Positions 1-5,397 of a DNA stretch of 5,397 nucleotides are shown here, piece by piece. A program made the translations under genes and the position numbers. Position 1 is the first letter of the stretch; every line of letters starts with the position of its first letter. Source of the stretch: Desulfobacteraceae bacterium (GTDB lineage: Bacteria; Desulfobacterota; Desulfobacteria; Desulfobacterales; Desulfatirhabdiaceae); contig DAIEFO010000164.1 of assembly GCA_027325475.1 (NCBI GenBank), positions 1-5,397 of the forward strand. The letters run 5' to 3'. The notes beneath the pieces were generated by a model, which was not told the origin of the DNA, did no database searches, and saw nothing but the letters and a program-made list of their open reading frames with translations.

Positions 1-2110
1 CTGCGGCCCAAAGCAGCGTTGTCCACGAGATAAGAACATTCAGCCCATCACCGAACCAGGGAAACCAGCCGGCGACAAAATGATATTTTTGTCCCAGTGT
101 CAATCCGGATGCATCATTCCAGGGCAAAAACTTCTTCCAGTGCCGTTTGATGATCTGCATGGCGCCATACGCCCACCGAAACCGCTGACGCTTGTAACCG
201 GCAAATGAATCCGGCGTAAGGCCATGACCGAAACTTTCACTGACATAGACGGATTCATATCCCGAGTTCATCAACCTCAACCCCAGTTCAGAATCCTCAC
301 AGATACACCACTCGCCCCAATGCCCCACGGTGTCCAGCGCATGTTTGCGGATCAGCGTCATGGTACCGTGCTGAATAATGGCATCCCGTTCATTTCGATG
401 TACCATCCCGATCTGAAAGAATCCGTGATATTCAAAATTGCACATTTCCTTGAACTGGTTGCCATCCCACTCCCGATGATCCTGAGGCGCCTGAACAAAC
501 CCGATTCTGGGATTGTCAAAGTACGGCGTCAGAGATTTCAGCCAGTCTGGCCGCACCACATAATCGCTATCCACAATGCCGACAACCTGTACATCCGGCG
601 CTGTAACGCTCAATCCAAAATTCAGCGCCCCCGCTTTAAAACCTTTCCATTTCCCCAAATGGAAAAAGCGGAATTTAGACCCCAGTTTTTCACAATAGTT
701 CCGGACCGGCTCCCAGACCGCGGGATCCACCGTATTGTTATCGATGACCAACACTTCATAGTCCGGATAATCCAGGCAGCTCAGGCTGTCGAGGGTTTTA
801 GCCACCATCTCGGGAGGTTCGTTACAGATCGCCAGATGCAGCGAGACTTTGGGAAACAACCTGCCCGGAGCAGGCGTCAGCGGGCGAAAAACCCGCTTTA
901 AACCTTTTGGCCACAGCATTTCCGTCATTTCGAATCCATTAATCAGAACCACTGCCAAAAGCCCGCCTTGAAGCGGAAGCAGCAGCCCCCAAATCAGGGT
1001 TTCAGCGGGAAGCAGGTCATGGAGCCATGGAGACGCCGCCATCCATGTTAAGGCGGACATGCTGAGCTGTATCACCATCGCGAAGAAGAGCTGAGCGCTG
1101 TAAGGCTGGTCCGGTTTACAGCCCAGATATGCAGAAAGAAGAAACATACCCAGAATCGTGGATATCATCACAGGAATAAAAACGGTTGATGCCCGATCTA
1201 CGGGACCTTCCAAAGCAATCTTCAAATGGCGGTTCTTGTCGAACAGCCCCCAGTGCGCCCCCATCACACCTTCCAGCCCAACCTTCCAGGGTTGATCGAA
1301 AGCTTCCATGATAAAATAATCGATTTTTTCGGCCCTGGCCATATTGAAAAAGCCCCGAAGGAAGAGGGCTTCATTGACGGTGCTGGGCCTGGCGGGGCCT
1401 CGACGTTCTCCGTGACTGGGCCAGCCAACTTCGGCAATTAATACATGTTTGTCCGGATACGCCTGCTGCACCTGATGATAGCGATCCATAACCCAGTTCA
1501 AGGCATGATCGAGAGGAATCTTTTCCCAGTAAGGCAAAATATGGATCGCAATAAAATCAACATTTTTTGCCAGCTCGGGATTATTGATCCAGACATCCCA
1601 AGGCTCAGCCGTACTGACAGGACACGGTACCTGTTCCCGCACCCTGCGGATATAACCGATCAGTTCCTTGATCGTCAAATCACCTCGCAGTACGGATTCA
1701 TTACCCACAATAACCCGCTTGATCGTAGAAGTATAGGTTTTGGCGTTACGGATAAGATTGCGAATCTCCAGTTCGTTGCGTTCCCTGTTTTGATCGAGCC
1801 AGGCTCCGGCAGTGACACTTAAGCCATAACGAGCCGCCATGCCAGGAATATCCTCAAATCCATCAATTGAGGAATACGTTCGCACACTGCGCGTCACCCC
1901 ACGCAGCATATTCAAATCTTTATCAATCTGGTCAGGAAGCGGGTAAACTTTCTTCATGGGGTTCTGCCCCTTGTGATAAGGGCTGAAAGAAACTCCCTGA
2001 ATCTTACCAATCCATGGAGGGACATTCGGCGCGGGACGGTTCAGCGTCAGCCATATGGCAAGATTTGCGCATATTACCAAGCATATAATTGAATATTTAA
2101 TTTTTTGCAT
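1..2110 (-). CDS. GH17-GT2 fusion membrane glycosyltransferase, NdvB-like (C-terminus cut by window edge)
   Basis: Predicted inner-membrane enzyme that builds and remodels a beta-glucan. The reverse strand is open from the ATG at 2110-2108 to the left edge: 703 codons without a stop, C-terminus missing. Residues about 7-24 are a membrane anchor. Residues about 35-300 are a GH17 (beta-1,3-glucanase-like) domain with both expected carboxylates: E138 in VGNES (acid/base) and E227 in AEVGWPS (nucleophile). Hydrophobic segments at about 309-329, 339-360 and 371-393 follow, placing GH17 in the periplasm. A cytoplasmic family 2 glycosyltransferase domain (about 420-650) carries D457 in VIDNN, KAGALN at 492-497, the DxD motif D514-S-D516, E605-D606 and QRFRW at 642-646. 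A further membrane segment begins near 682. Proteobacterial NdvB-type proteins share this order; their GH17 domains act as beta-1,3-glucan transglycosylases. About 150 residues are probably missing. The architecture is secure; the product (cyclic or branched beta-glucan) is inferred. The gene diverges from the lipoprotein gene. Confidence 0.9.
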   Translation of the reverse strand, partial: MQKIKYSIICLVICANLAIWLTLNRPAPNVPPWIGKIQGVSFSPYHKGQNPMKKVYPLPDQIDKDLNMLRGVTRSVRTYSSIDGFEDIPGMAARYGLSVTAGAWLDQNRERNELEIRNLIRNAKTYTSTIKRVIVGNESVLRGDLTIKELIGYIRRVREQVPCPVSTAEPWDVWINNPELAKNVDFIAIHILPYWEKIPLDHALNWVMDRYHQVQQAYPDKHVLIAEVGWPSHGERRGPARPSTVNEALFLRGFFNMARAEKIDYFIMEAFDQPWKVGLEGVMGAHWGLFDKNRHLKIALEGPVDRASTVFIPVMISTILGMFLLSAYLGCKPDQPYSAQLFFAMVIQLSMSALTWMAASPWLHDLLPAETLIWGLLLPLQGGLLAVVLINGFEMTEMLWPKGLKRVFRPLTPAPGRLFPKVSLHLAICNEPPEMVAKTLDSLSCLDYPDYEVLVIDNNTVDPAVWEPVRNYCEKLGSKFRFFHLGKWKGFKAGALNFGLSVTAPDVQVVGIVDSDYVVRPDWLKSLTPYFDNPRIGFVQAPQDHREWDGNQFKEMCNFEYHGFFQIGMVHRNERDAIIQHGTMTLIRKHALDTVGHWGEWCICEDSELGLRLMNSGYESVYVSESFGHGLTPDSFAGYKRQRFRWAYGAMQIIKRHWKKFLPWNDASGLTLGQKYHFVAGWFPWFGDGLNVLISWTTLLWAA

Positions 2111-2119
2111 TCAGATGCA
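2106..2119 (-). repeat. Small inverted repeat covering the start codon of the GH17-GT2 gene
   Basis: TGCAT and ATGCA form a perfect 5-bp stem around the 4-base loop CTGA (minus strand). The 3' arm holds the ATG start codon, and the stem sits directly downstream of the AAGGA site. It could modestly limit initiation, but a 5-bp repeat this short can easily arise by chance. Confidence 0.3.
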
Positions 2120-2124
2120 TCCTT
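2120..2124 (-). promoter_or_regulatory. Ribosome binding site of the GH17-GT2 gene
   Basis: AAGGA on the minus strand lies 9 bases upstream of the ATG at 2110-2108. This supports that start. The nearby ATG at 2120-2118 overlaps the site and is in another frame that stops after seven codons. Confidence 0.6.
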
Positions 2125-2162
2125 GATGGCTGAATATTTTTCTGCAGATTCATTGTTCAGAA

Positions 2163-2189
2163 TTCATAAGCCCAGCGAGTATCCGTCAA
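2163..2189 (-). promoter_or_regulatory. Weak candidate promoter for the GH17-GT2 gene (proximal)
   Basis: Minus strand TTGACG (2189-2184) and TATGAA (2168-2163) resemble sigma70 -35 and -10 boxes. The 15-base spacer is shorter than the preferred 17, so the call is weak. Transcription would begin about 45-50 bases before the start codon. A competing, more distal candidate is listed at 2335-2362. Confidence 0.3.
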
Positions 2190-2310
2190 GCATTCTTTTT
2201 CTCTGTCAACACGCTGTTTTGTAAACTTGATATATTATTTCAACTTGAGGCCTGTGTCAAGAAATCTGTCTTCCGCCAGGCAGTATGGAGAGCGGCATGG
2301 AATCTGCCGA

Positions 2311-2339
2311 TTGACCACAAGAGACGTTTCGGCTATGAT
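2311..2339 (+). promoter_or_regulatory. sigma70-type promoter for the lipoprotein-waaA unit
   Basis: TTGACC (2311-2316) and TATGAT (2334-2339) each differ from the sigma70 consensus at one position and are separated by an optimal 17 bases. Transcription would start near 2346, giving a leader of about 100 bases before the ATG at 2447. This is the best promoter match found by eye in the intergenic region, and it points toward the lipoprotein gene. The leader contains the palindrome at 2385-2400. Confidence 0.6.
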
Positions 2340-2362
2340 AATCCTCAATGCAAAGATAACAA
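2335..2362 (-). promoter_or_regulatory. Candidate distal promoter toward the GH17-GT2 gene, overlapping the plus-strand -10 box
   Basis: On the minus strand, TTGTTA (2362-2357) and TATCAT (2340-2335) are spaced by 16 bases. The -10 box is nearly the complement of the plus-strand TATGAT, so the two promoters would compete for the same DNA. A transcript from here would have a leader of roughly 215 bases. The -10 resemblance is partly a by-product of the opposite strand's near-symmetric sequence, which lowers confidence. Confidence 0.3.
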
Positions 2363-2384
2363 GGGCAGTATGGTATGATCACGG

Positions 2385-2400
2385 AACGATCATGATCGTT
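2385..2400. promoter_or_regulatory. Perfect 16-base palindrome, possible operator
   Basis: AACGATCATGATCGTT equals its own reverse complement. It lies about 40-55 bases downstream of the predicted plus-strand start point and about 25 bases upstream of the leftward -35 candidate. An additional ATGATC at 2375-2380 pairs with GATCAT inside the palindrome. Such dyads are typical of sites for dimeric regulators; as RNA it could form a stem in the lipoprotein leader. No regulator gene is present in the window, and the binding protein is unknown. Confidence 0.45.
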
Positions 2401-2424
2401 TCTGATGAGTTCCGCCGGCATCTG

Positions 2425-2434
2425 AAGGAGGAGG
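2425..2434 (+). promoter_or_regulatory. Shine-Dalgarno region of the lipoprotein gene
   Basis: AAGGAGGAGG is a purine run with two overlapping GGAGG/GAGG matches to the 16S anti-Shine-Dalgarno. The nearer end is 12 bases from the ATG at 2447, which is rather long. The alternative in-frame ATG at 2453 would be further away still, so 2447 is the preferred start. Confidence 0.65.
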
Positions 2435-2446
2435 CAATACTGTATA

Positions 2447-4375
2447 ATGAAAATGTTTCGCTGTTTTTTGATCATGCTGCTTGTTTTCCCGATGGCGTCA
2501 TGTTCTTTAAGGAAACTGGCTGCCCCGGAACACGTTCCCCAAACGGCTCCCTCCCGGTCATCCGCAGAGCCGGGAGCCAATCTTTTCGCATCTGCTGAAA
2601 AATGGCGCATGGAAAAAGCCTATCCCACTGCTCTGGGGGCCTACCAGAACTATCTCTATACATATCCGAATGCTCCCCGCACGGCGGATGCATTGATGGC
2701 GGTAGCGGAAATATACCGTATTCTGAAAAAACCCGCCCTGGCTATTCCGTATTACCAGCGTCTCATTCTTCAACACCCTGATAGCGCTCTGATATCACAG
2801 GCCAAACTGGGTATTCTGACAACGTTCTCTCAAATAGGCGATTACCCGAAGGTGGTTTCTGAAGGGCAGTCATTTCTCAGAAGCCCTTTGCCTAAAGATT
2901 ATTTCCAAAAGATAGCCGCCATAACAGCCGATGGCTGCCGCCATCTGAATCGTTATGGCGAGGCTGTATCTATCTATGCAATGCTGGTGGAAAAATTCAC
3001 CGGCAAGGATGCTGATACCGCACTGGAAAACATGAGAGGGATACTGGACAAGGTCTCCCCCTCTGACCTGACCTCGCTGCTGAACCGAACGTCATCTCCG
3101 CAAGTGAAGCCATGGCTCCTGCTGCAACTGGCAAAAAACAGCTTGGGAGCCGAACAGCCTGAAAAAGCGCTCGAAATTTTGACCAGACTCACGGAGCAAT
3201 ATCCCAAAACCGACGCAGCAATTCAAGCCGGACAAATGATCGCCTCTCTTAAAAAACGTTCCGATTTCAAGCGGCATACGTTAGGATGCCTCCTGCCGTT
3301 GAGCGGCACTTATGAACTTTATGGAAAACAGGCGATGAGAGGTGTTGAGCTGGCTCAGAACCAGTTCACCACCTCTCACCCGGGCTCTCAGCTCACGGTC
3401 TTAATCAAAGACACCGGATCGGATCCAGCCAAGACTGTCACGGCTGTTAAGGAATTGGCTGATGCCGGCGTCGCCGCCATCATCGGTCCGGTCGCCACTG
3501 CCGATATAGCCGCGCAGGAAGCCCAGAAACATGATATCCCGATTATCACCCTGACACAAAAGCCCGATATCACCCGGATCGGCGACAGGGTCTTCAGAAA
3601 TTTCATGACGTATGAGGCTCAGACAGATGCCGTCGTATCCTTTGCCATCCAAAAACTGGGGCTTCGCCGTTTTGGGGTGCTGTATCCCAATGAACCCTAC
3701 GGAATCAACTTCAAGACCCTGTTTCAAGATAAGGTTGCCGCCGCCGGGGGCCAGATCGTCATGACAAGCAGCTATGATTCCGCTCAGACCGATTTCAGGG
3801 ATATCCTTAAAAACTTTGCCGGTTCCGCAACCACCGCACCATCGGCCGATCAAAACATTCCGCCATCTGCAAGCGTCGCCGCTTCGACTTCTTCGAATGC
3901 AAATATCGAAGCGCTTTTCATACCGGAAGCGCCATCAAAACTGGCTGTGATTGCACCGCAACTGCCTCTGGCAAAGCTCCAATCCGTGGTCCTGCTGGGG
4001 ACCAATTTATGGCATTCAACCAAACTGATGCACATGGCAGGCCCTTCCCTTCAGGGCGCCATCATTCCAGACGGTTTCTTCGCCGATAGCATTTCAAACA
4101 ATGTGCAGCAATTTGTCCGGTCATTCCGTGAAGCTTTTGGGGAATCTCCCGACTACATCGAAGCCGTTTCTTACGACACCGCCATGATGATGTTTCAGAT
4201 CGTGAGCGATCCGGATTTGCAGTTTCGCAGTTCCATTGTCAGCGCTCTGTTGAATCCTGCTGGATATCATGGGGTTACCGGAGATTTTCATTTCAACGCA
4301 AACCGGGAAGTCGAGAAAAAGCTTTATCTGCTTCAGATTAAAGGGGAGCAGTTTGTCGAAACGGTTTCTCCGTGA
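2447..4375 (+). CDS. LpoA-like lipoprotein: TPR plus periplasmic-binding-protein (type I) domains, putative penicillin-binding protein activator
   Basis: A 642-residue lipoprotein. Basic K2/R5, a hydrophobic core at 7-16 and the lipobox MASC put the lipidated cysteine at C19. Ser20 at +2 would suit outer-membrane sorting under the enteric rule. A Pro/Ser/Ala-rich linker (about 25-43) leads into alpha-helical TPR-like repeats: about 44-146, another helical pair at 152-184 and one at 221-254. From about 277 (LGCLLPLSG, then YGKQAMRGVELA) to about 635 lies a type I periplasmic-binding fold of the Peripla_BP_6/LivK-like family, with IIGPV at 345-349. This order and length resemble LpoA, the outer-membrane activator of PBP1A in gammaproteobacteria (about 680 residues). 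The alternative is a solute-binding protein of a branched-chain amino-acid type transporter, but no permease or ATPase is nearby and such proteins usually lack a TPR domain. A Ser/Ala/Thr/Pro-rich stretch at about 459-485 interrupts the binding fold. Architecture is clear; the PBP-activating role is inferred. Confidence 0.85.
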   Translation: MKMFRCFLIMLLVFPMASCSLRKLAAPEHVPQTAPSRSSAEPGANLFASAEKWRMEKAYPTALGAYQNYLYTYPNAPRTADALMAVAEIYRILKKPALAIPYYQRLILQHPDSALISQAKLGILTTFSQIGDYPKVVSEGQSFLRSPLPKDYFQKIAAITADGCRHLNRYGEAVSIYAMLVEKFTGKDADTALENMRGILDKVSPSDLTSLLNRTSSPQVKPWLLLQLAKNSLGAEQPEKALEILTRLTEQYPKTDAAIQAGQMIASLKKRSDFKRHTLGCLLPLSGTYELYGKQAMRGVELAQNQFTTSHPGSQLTVLIKDTGSDPAKTVTAVKELADAGVAAIIGPVATADIAAQEAQKHDIPIITLTQKPDITRIGDRVFRNFMTYEAQTDAVVSFAIQKLGLRRFGVLYPNEPYGINFKTLFQDKVAAAGGQIVMTSSYDSAQTDFRDILKNFAGSATTAPSADQNIPPSASVAASTSSNANIEALFIPEAPSKLAVIAPQLPLAKLQSVVLLGTNLWHSTKLMHMAGPSLQGAIIPDGFFADSISNNVQQFVRSFREAFGESPDYIEAVSYDTAMMMFQIVSDPDLQFRSSIVSALLNPAGYHGVTGDFHFNANREVEKKLYLLQIKGEQFVETVSP

Positions 4376-4427
4376 TTCTGCCCCAAATCTGCGGGTTGTC
4401 ATCGAACACTCCTGTCCATCGGGAAAT

Positions 4428-5397
4428 ATGATAAATCCAGTCTATCTGACCTACCTGGGGATAACTTCAGGACTTTATACGGCAGGGCTGCCTTACGCCT
4501 TGCTGTATTCAAGGCTTTCCGGACGCTACCGGCGCAGCATTTACCAGCGTATGGGAATTTCCCCCCAGCCTGTTGCAGCGCTGACTGGCCACACTCCCAG
4601 AATCTGGCTTCACGCCGTCTCAATGGGTGAAGTAACCGCGGCAACGCCTGTGATCGAAGCGCTGCAATCGGCCATGCCCAATGCGGGAATCGTCCTTTCC
4701 GTTTCTACGGAACATGGGTATGATCTGGCGTGCGCTCGCCTGCCCTCTGATATTGTCTGCATTTATGCGCCTGTCGATTTTATTCTGTCTGTACGAAACG
4801 CGTTCCGAAATATACAGCCGGATATCATGGTTTTTGTGGAAACGGAACTATGGCCGAACTGGCTGATGACCGCACGCCGCATGGGCATCCGTACGGCTGT
4901 CATCAACGGCAGAATTTCAGAGAGGGCTTTCAGGCGCTATTCCAGAATCCGTCCGCTGATGAAACCGATTCTTAATGCCATAGACGCCTTCAGCATGATT
5001 CAGGACGCCGACGCGCAGCGTATTCTGGCAATCGGCGCAGACGCAGACAGAATATCCGTAAACGGCAATGCCAAATACGATCTCCTGATACGCCATACTG
5101 ACAGCCGCATCGCCTCGGCAATGCAACGTCTTTTTGCACTGAACGATGACTCCCTTGTGTTTCTGGCGGGCAGCACCCGGCAATCTGAAGAGGACATTAT
5201 TCTCGATGTCTATCAGAAAATATCACCGTATTTTCCCGGAATGCTGCTGATTATCGCCCCTCGCCACACAGAACGGTGCAACATCATCCAACGGCGCATC
5301 GCAGCAAGAAGTTTAAAATACCAGTTGCGCACAGAACTGGAAAAAACGCCAAGAACGGCACCAATTGTGATTCTGGATACGATGGGAGAGCTTCAGG
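4428..5397 (+). CDS. waaA: 3-deoxy-D-manno-octulosonic acid (Kdo) transferase WaaA/KdtA (C-terminus cut by window edge)
   Basis: Transfers Kdo from CMP-Kdo to the lipid A precursor at the cytoplasmic face of the inner membrane, the first step of LPS inner-core assembly. The first 323 residues are present; the family is about 420-440 long, so roughly 100 are missing. A hydrophobic N-terminus (about 5-27) fits the membrane anchor. Family motifs in order: HAVSMGE (62-68, E68 matching the catalytic glutamate of the conserved HAxSxGE motif), YAPVD (113-117), ETELWPN (138-144), NGRISER (160-166), GNAKYD (213-218), LAGSTR (246-251), APRHTER (277-283) and DTMGEL (317-322). This is a GT-B fold, with N-terminal acceptor and C-terminal CMP-Kdo halves. 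ATG 4428 is the first start in a frame that is open upstream; its ribosome site is poor (GGGA only 3 bases away). The 52-base gap after the lipoprotein gene shows no terminator, so co-transcription is likely. Whether it adds one or two Kdo units cannot be read from the sequence. Confidence 0.95.
   Translation, partial: MINPVYLTYLGITSGLYTAGLPYALLYSRLSGRYRRSIYQRMGISPQPVAALTGHTPRIWLHAVSMGEVTAATPVIEALQSAMPNAGIVLSVSTEHGYDLACARLPSDIVCIYAPVDFILSVRNAFRNIQPDIMVFVETELWPNWLMTARRMGIRTAVINGRISERAFRRYSRIRPLMKPILNAIDAFSMIQDADAQRILAIGADADRISVNGNAKYDLLIRHTDSRIASAMQRLFALNDDSLVFLAGSTRQSEEDIILDVYQKISPYFPGMLLIIAPRHTERCNIIQRRIAARSLKYQLRTELEKTPRTAPIVILDTMGELQ

Larger units (their letters stand above)
2111..2446. 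other. Divergent intergenic region
   Basis: This 336-base stretch separates the start of the minus-strand glycosyltransferase from the plus-strand lipoprotein gene. It is AT-rich around 2220-2245, with AACTTGA repeated directly at 2224-2230 and 2242-2248. It also holds promoter candidates in both directions, a 16-base palindrome and the ribosome binding sites of both genes. I see no convincing small gene, tRNA or rho-independent terminator. A plus-strand reading frame from the TTG at 2227 crosses into the lipoprotein gene out of frame, has no recognisable content and lacks a plausible ribosome site. Confidence 0.7.

Noticed and set aside
224..901. Plus-strand open frame of 225 codons opposite the GT2 domain
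   Set aside because: It is antisense to a coding region with intact GT2 motifs, its translation shows no recognisable domain, and the complementary frame explains its openness.
1226..1822. Two plus-strand open frames (71 and 125 codons) opposite the GH17 domain
   Set aside because: Antisense to clear GH17 coding sequence, with no recognisable content.
2227..2598. Plus-strand open frame of 123 codons starting at TTG 2227 and overlapping the lipoprotein gene
   Set aside because: It runs out of frame across the signal peptide of the lipoprotein, starts at TTG without a ribosome site, and begins upstream of the best promoter. The minus-strand frame at 2257-2610 was dismissed for similar reasons.
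3401..3853. Minus-strand open frame of 150 codons inside the lipoprotein gene
   Set aside because: Opposite a well-supported binding-protein domain; no motif or ribosome site.
2447..4375. Interpretation as a branched-chain amino-acid transporter binding protein
   Set aside because: The binding fold is shared, but the long N-terminal TPR region and the absence of permease or ATPase neighbours favour an LpoA-like role. Kept as an alternative, not as the call.
4376..4427. Possible terminator between the lipoprotein gene and waaA
   Set aside because: Only a 3-bp CCC/GGG pairing can be found and there is no following T run, so it does not qualify.
4681..5197. Short open frames on both strands within waaA
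   Set aside because: The waaA frame carries continuous family motifs through this stretch, so the others are chance frames.

Overview
The window looks like chromosomal DNA from a Gram-negative bacterium with an outer membrane. It encodes a Kdo transferase (lipid A/LPS core synthesis), a lipoprotein with a peptidoglycan-synthase-activator architecture, and a membrane glycosyltransferase of the periplasmic beta-glucan type. Base composition is close to balanced. The protein style (a TPR plus periplasmic-binding-protein lipoprotein next to waaA) would suit a deltaproteobacterium/Desulfobacterota, but that is an impression and not a demonstrated assignment.

Layout. Positions 2110 to 1 (minus strand) hold a large open reading frame that runs off the left edge. 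It has an N-terminal membrane anchor, a periplasmic GH17 (beta-1,3-glucanase-like) domain, three more membrane segments, and a cytoplasmic family 2 glycosyltransferase domain. Positions 2111-2446 are a 336-base divergent intergenic region. It contains a good sigma70-type promoter facing right, weaker candidates facing left, a perfect 16-base palindrome and a strong Shine-Dalgarno sequence. Positions 2447-4375 (plus) encode a 642-residue LpoA-like lipoprotein. After 52 bases, 4428 to the right edge (plus) encodes the first 323 residues of WaaA/KdtA, whose C-terminus is cut off.

All three genes serve the cell envelope: a beta-glucan made at the inner membrane, control of peptidoglycan synthesis from the outer membrane, and Kdo addition to lipid A. 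The lipoprotein and waaA are probably co-transcribed, since no terminator is visible between them. The glucan gene diverges from them and may share control through the intergenic region. I see no mobile element, CRISPR array, tRNA or rRNA, and no clear sign of a wholly new system. The points most worth a second look are the intergenic palindrome with its overlapping divergent promoters, the GH17-GT2 fusion, and the low-complexity insertion in the LpoA-like protein.
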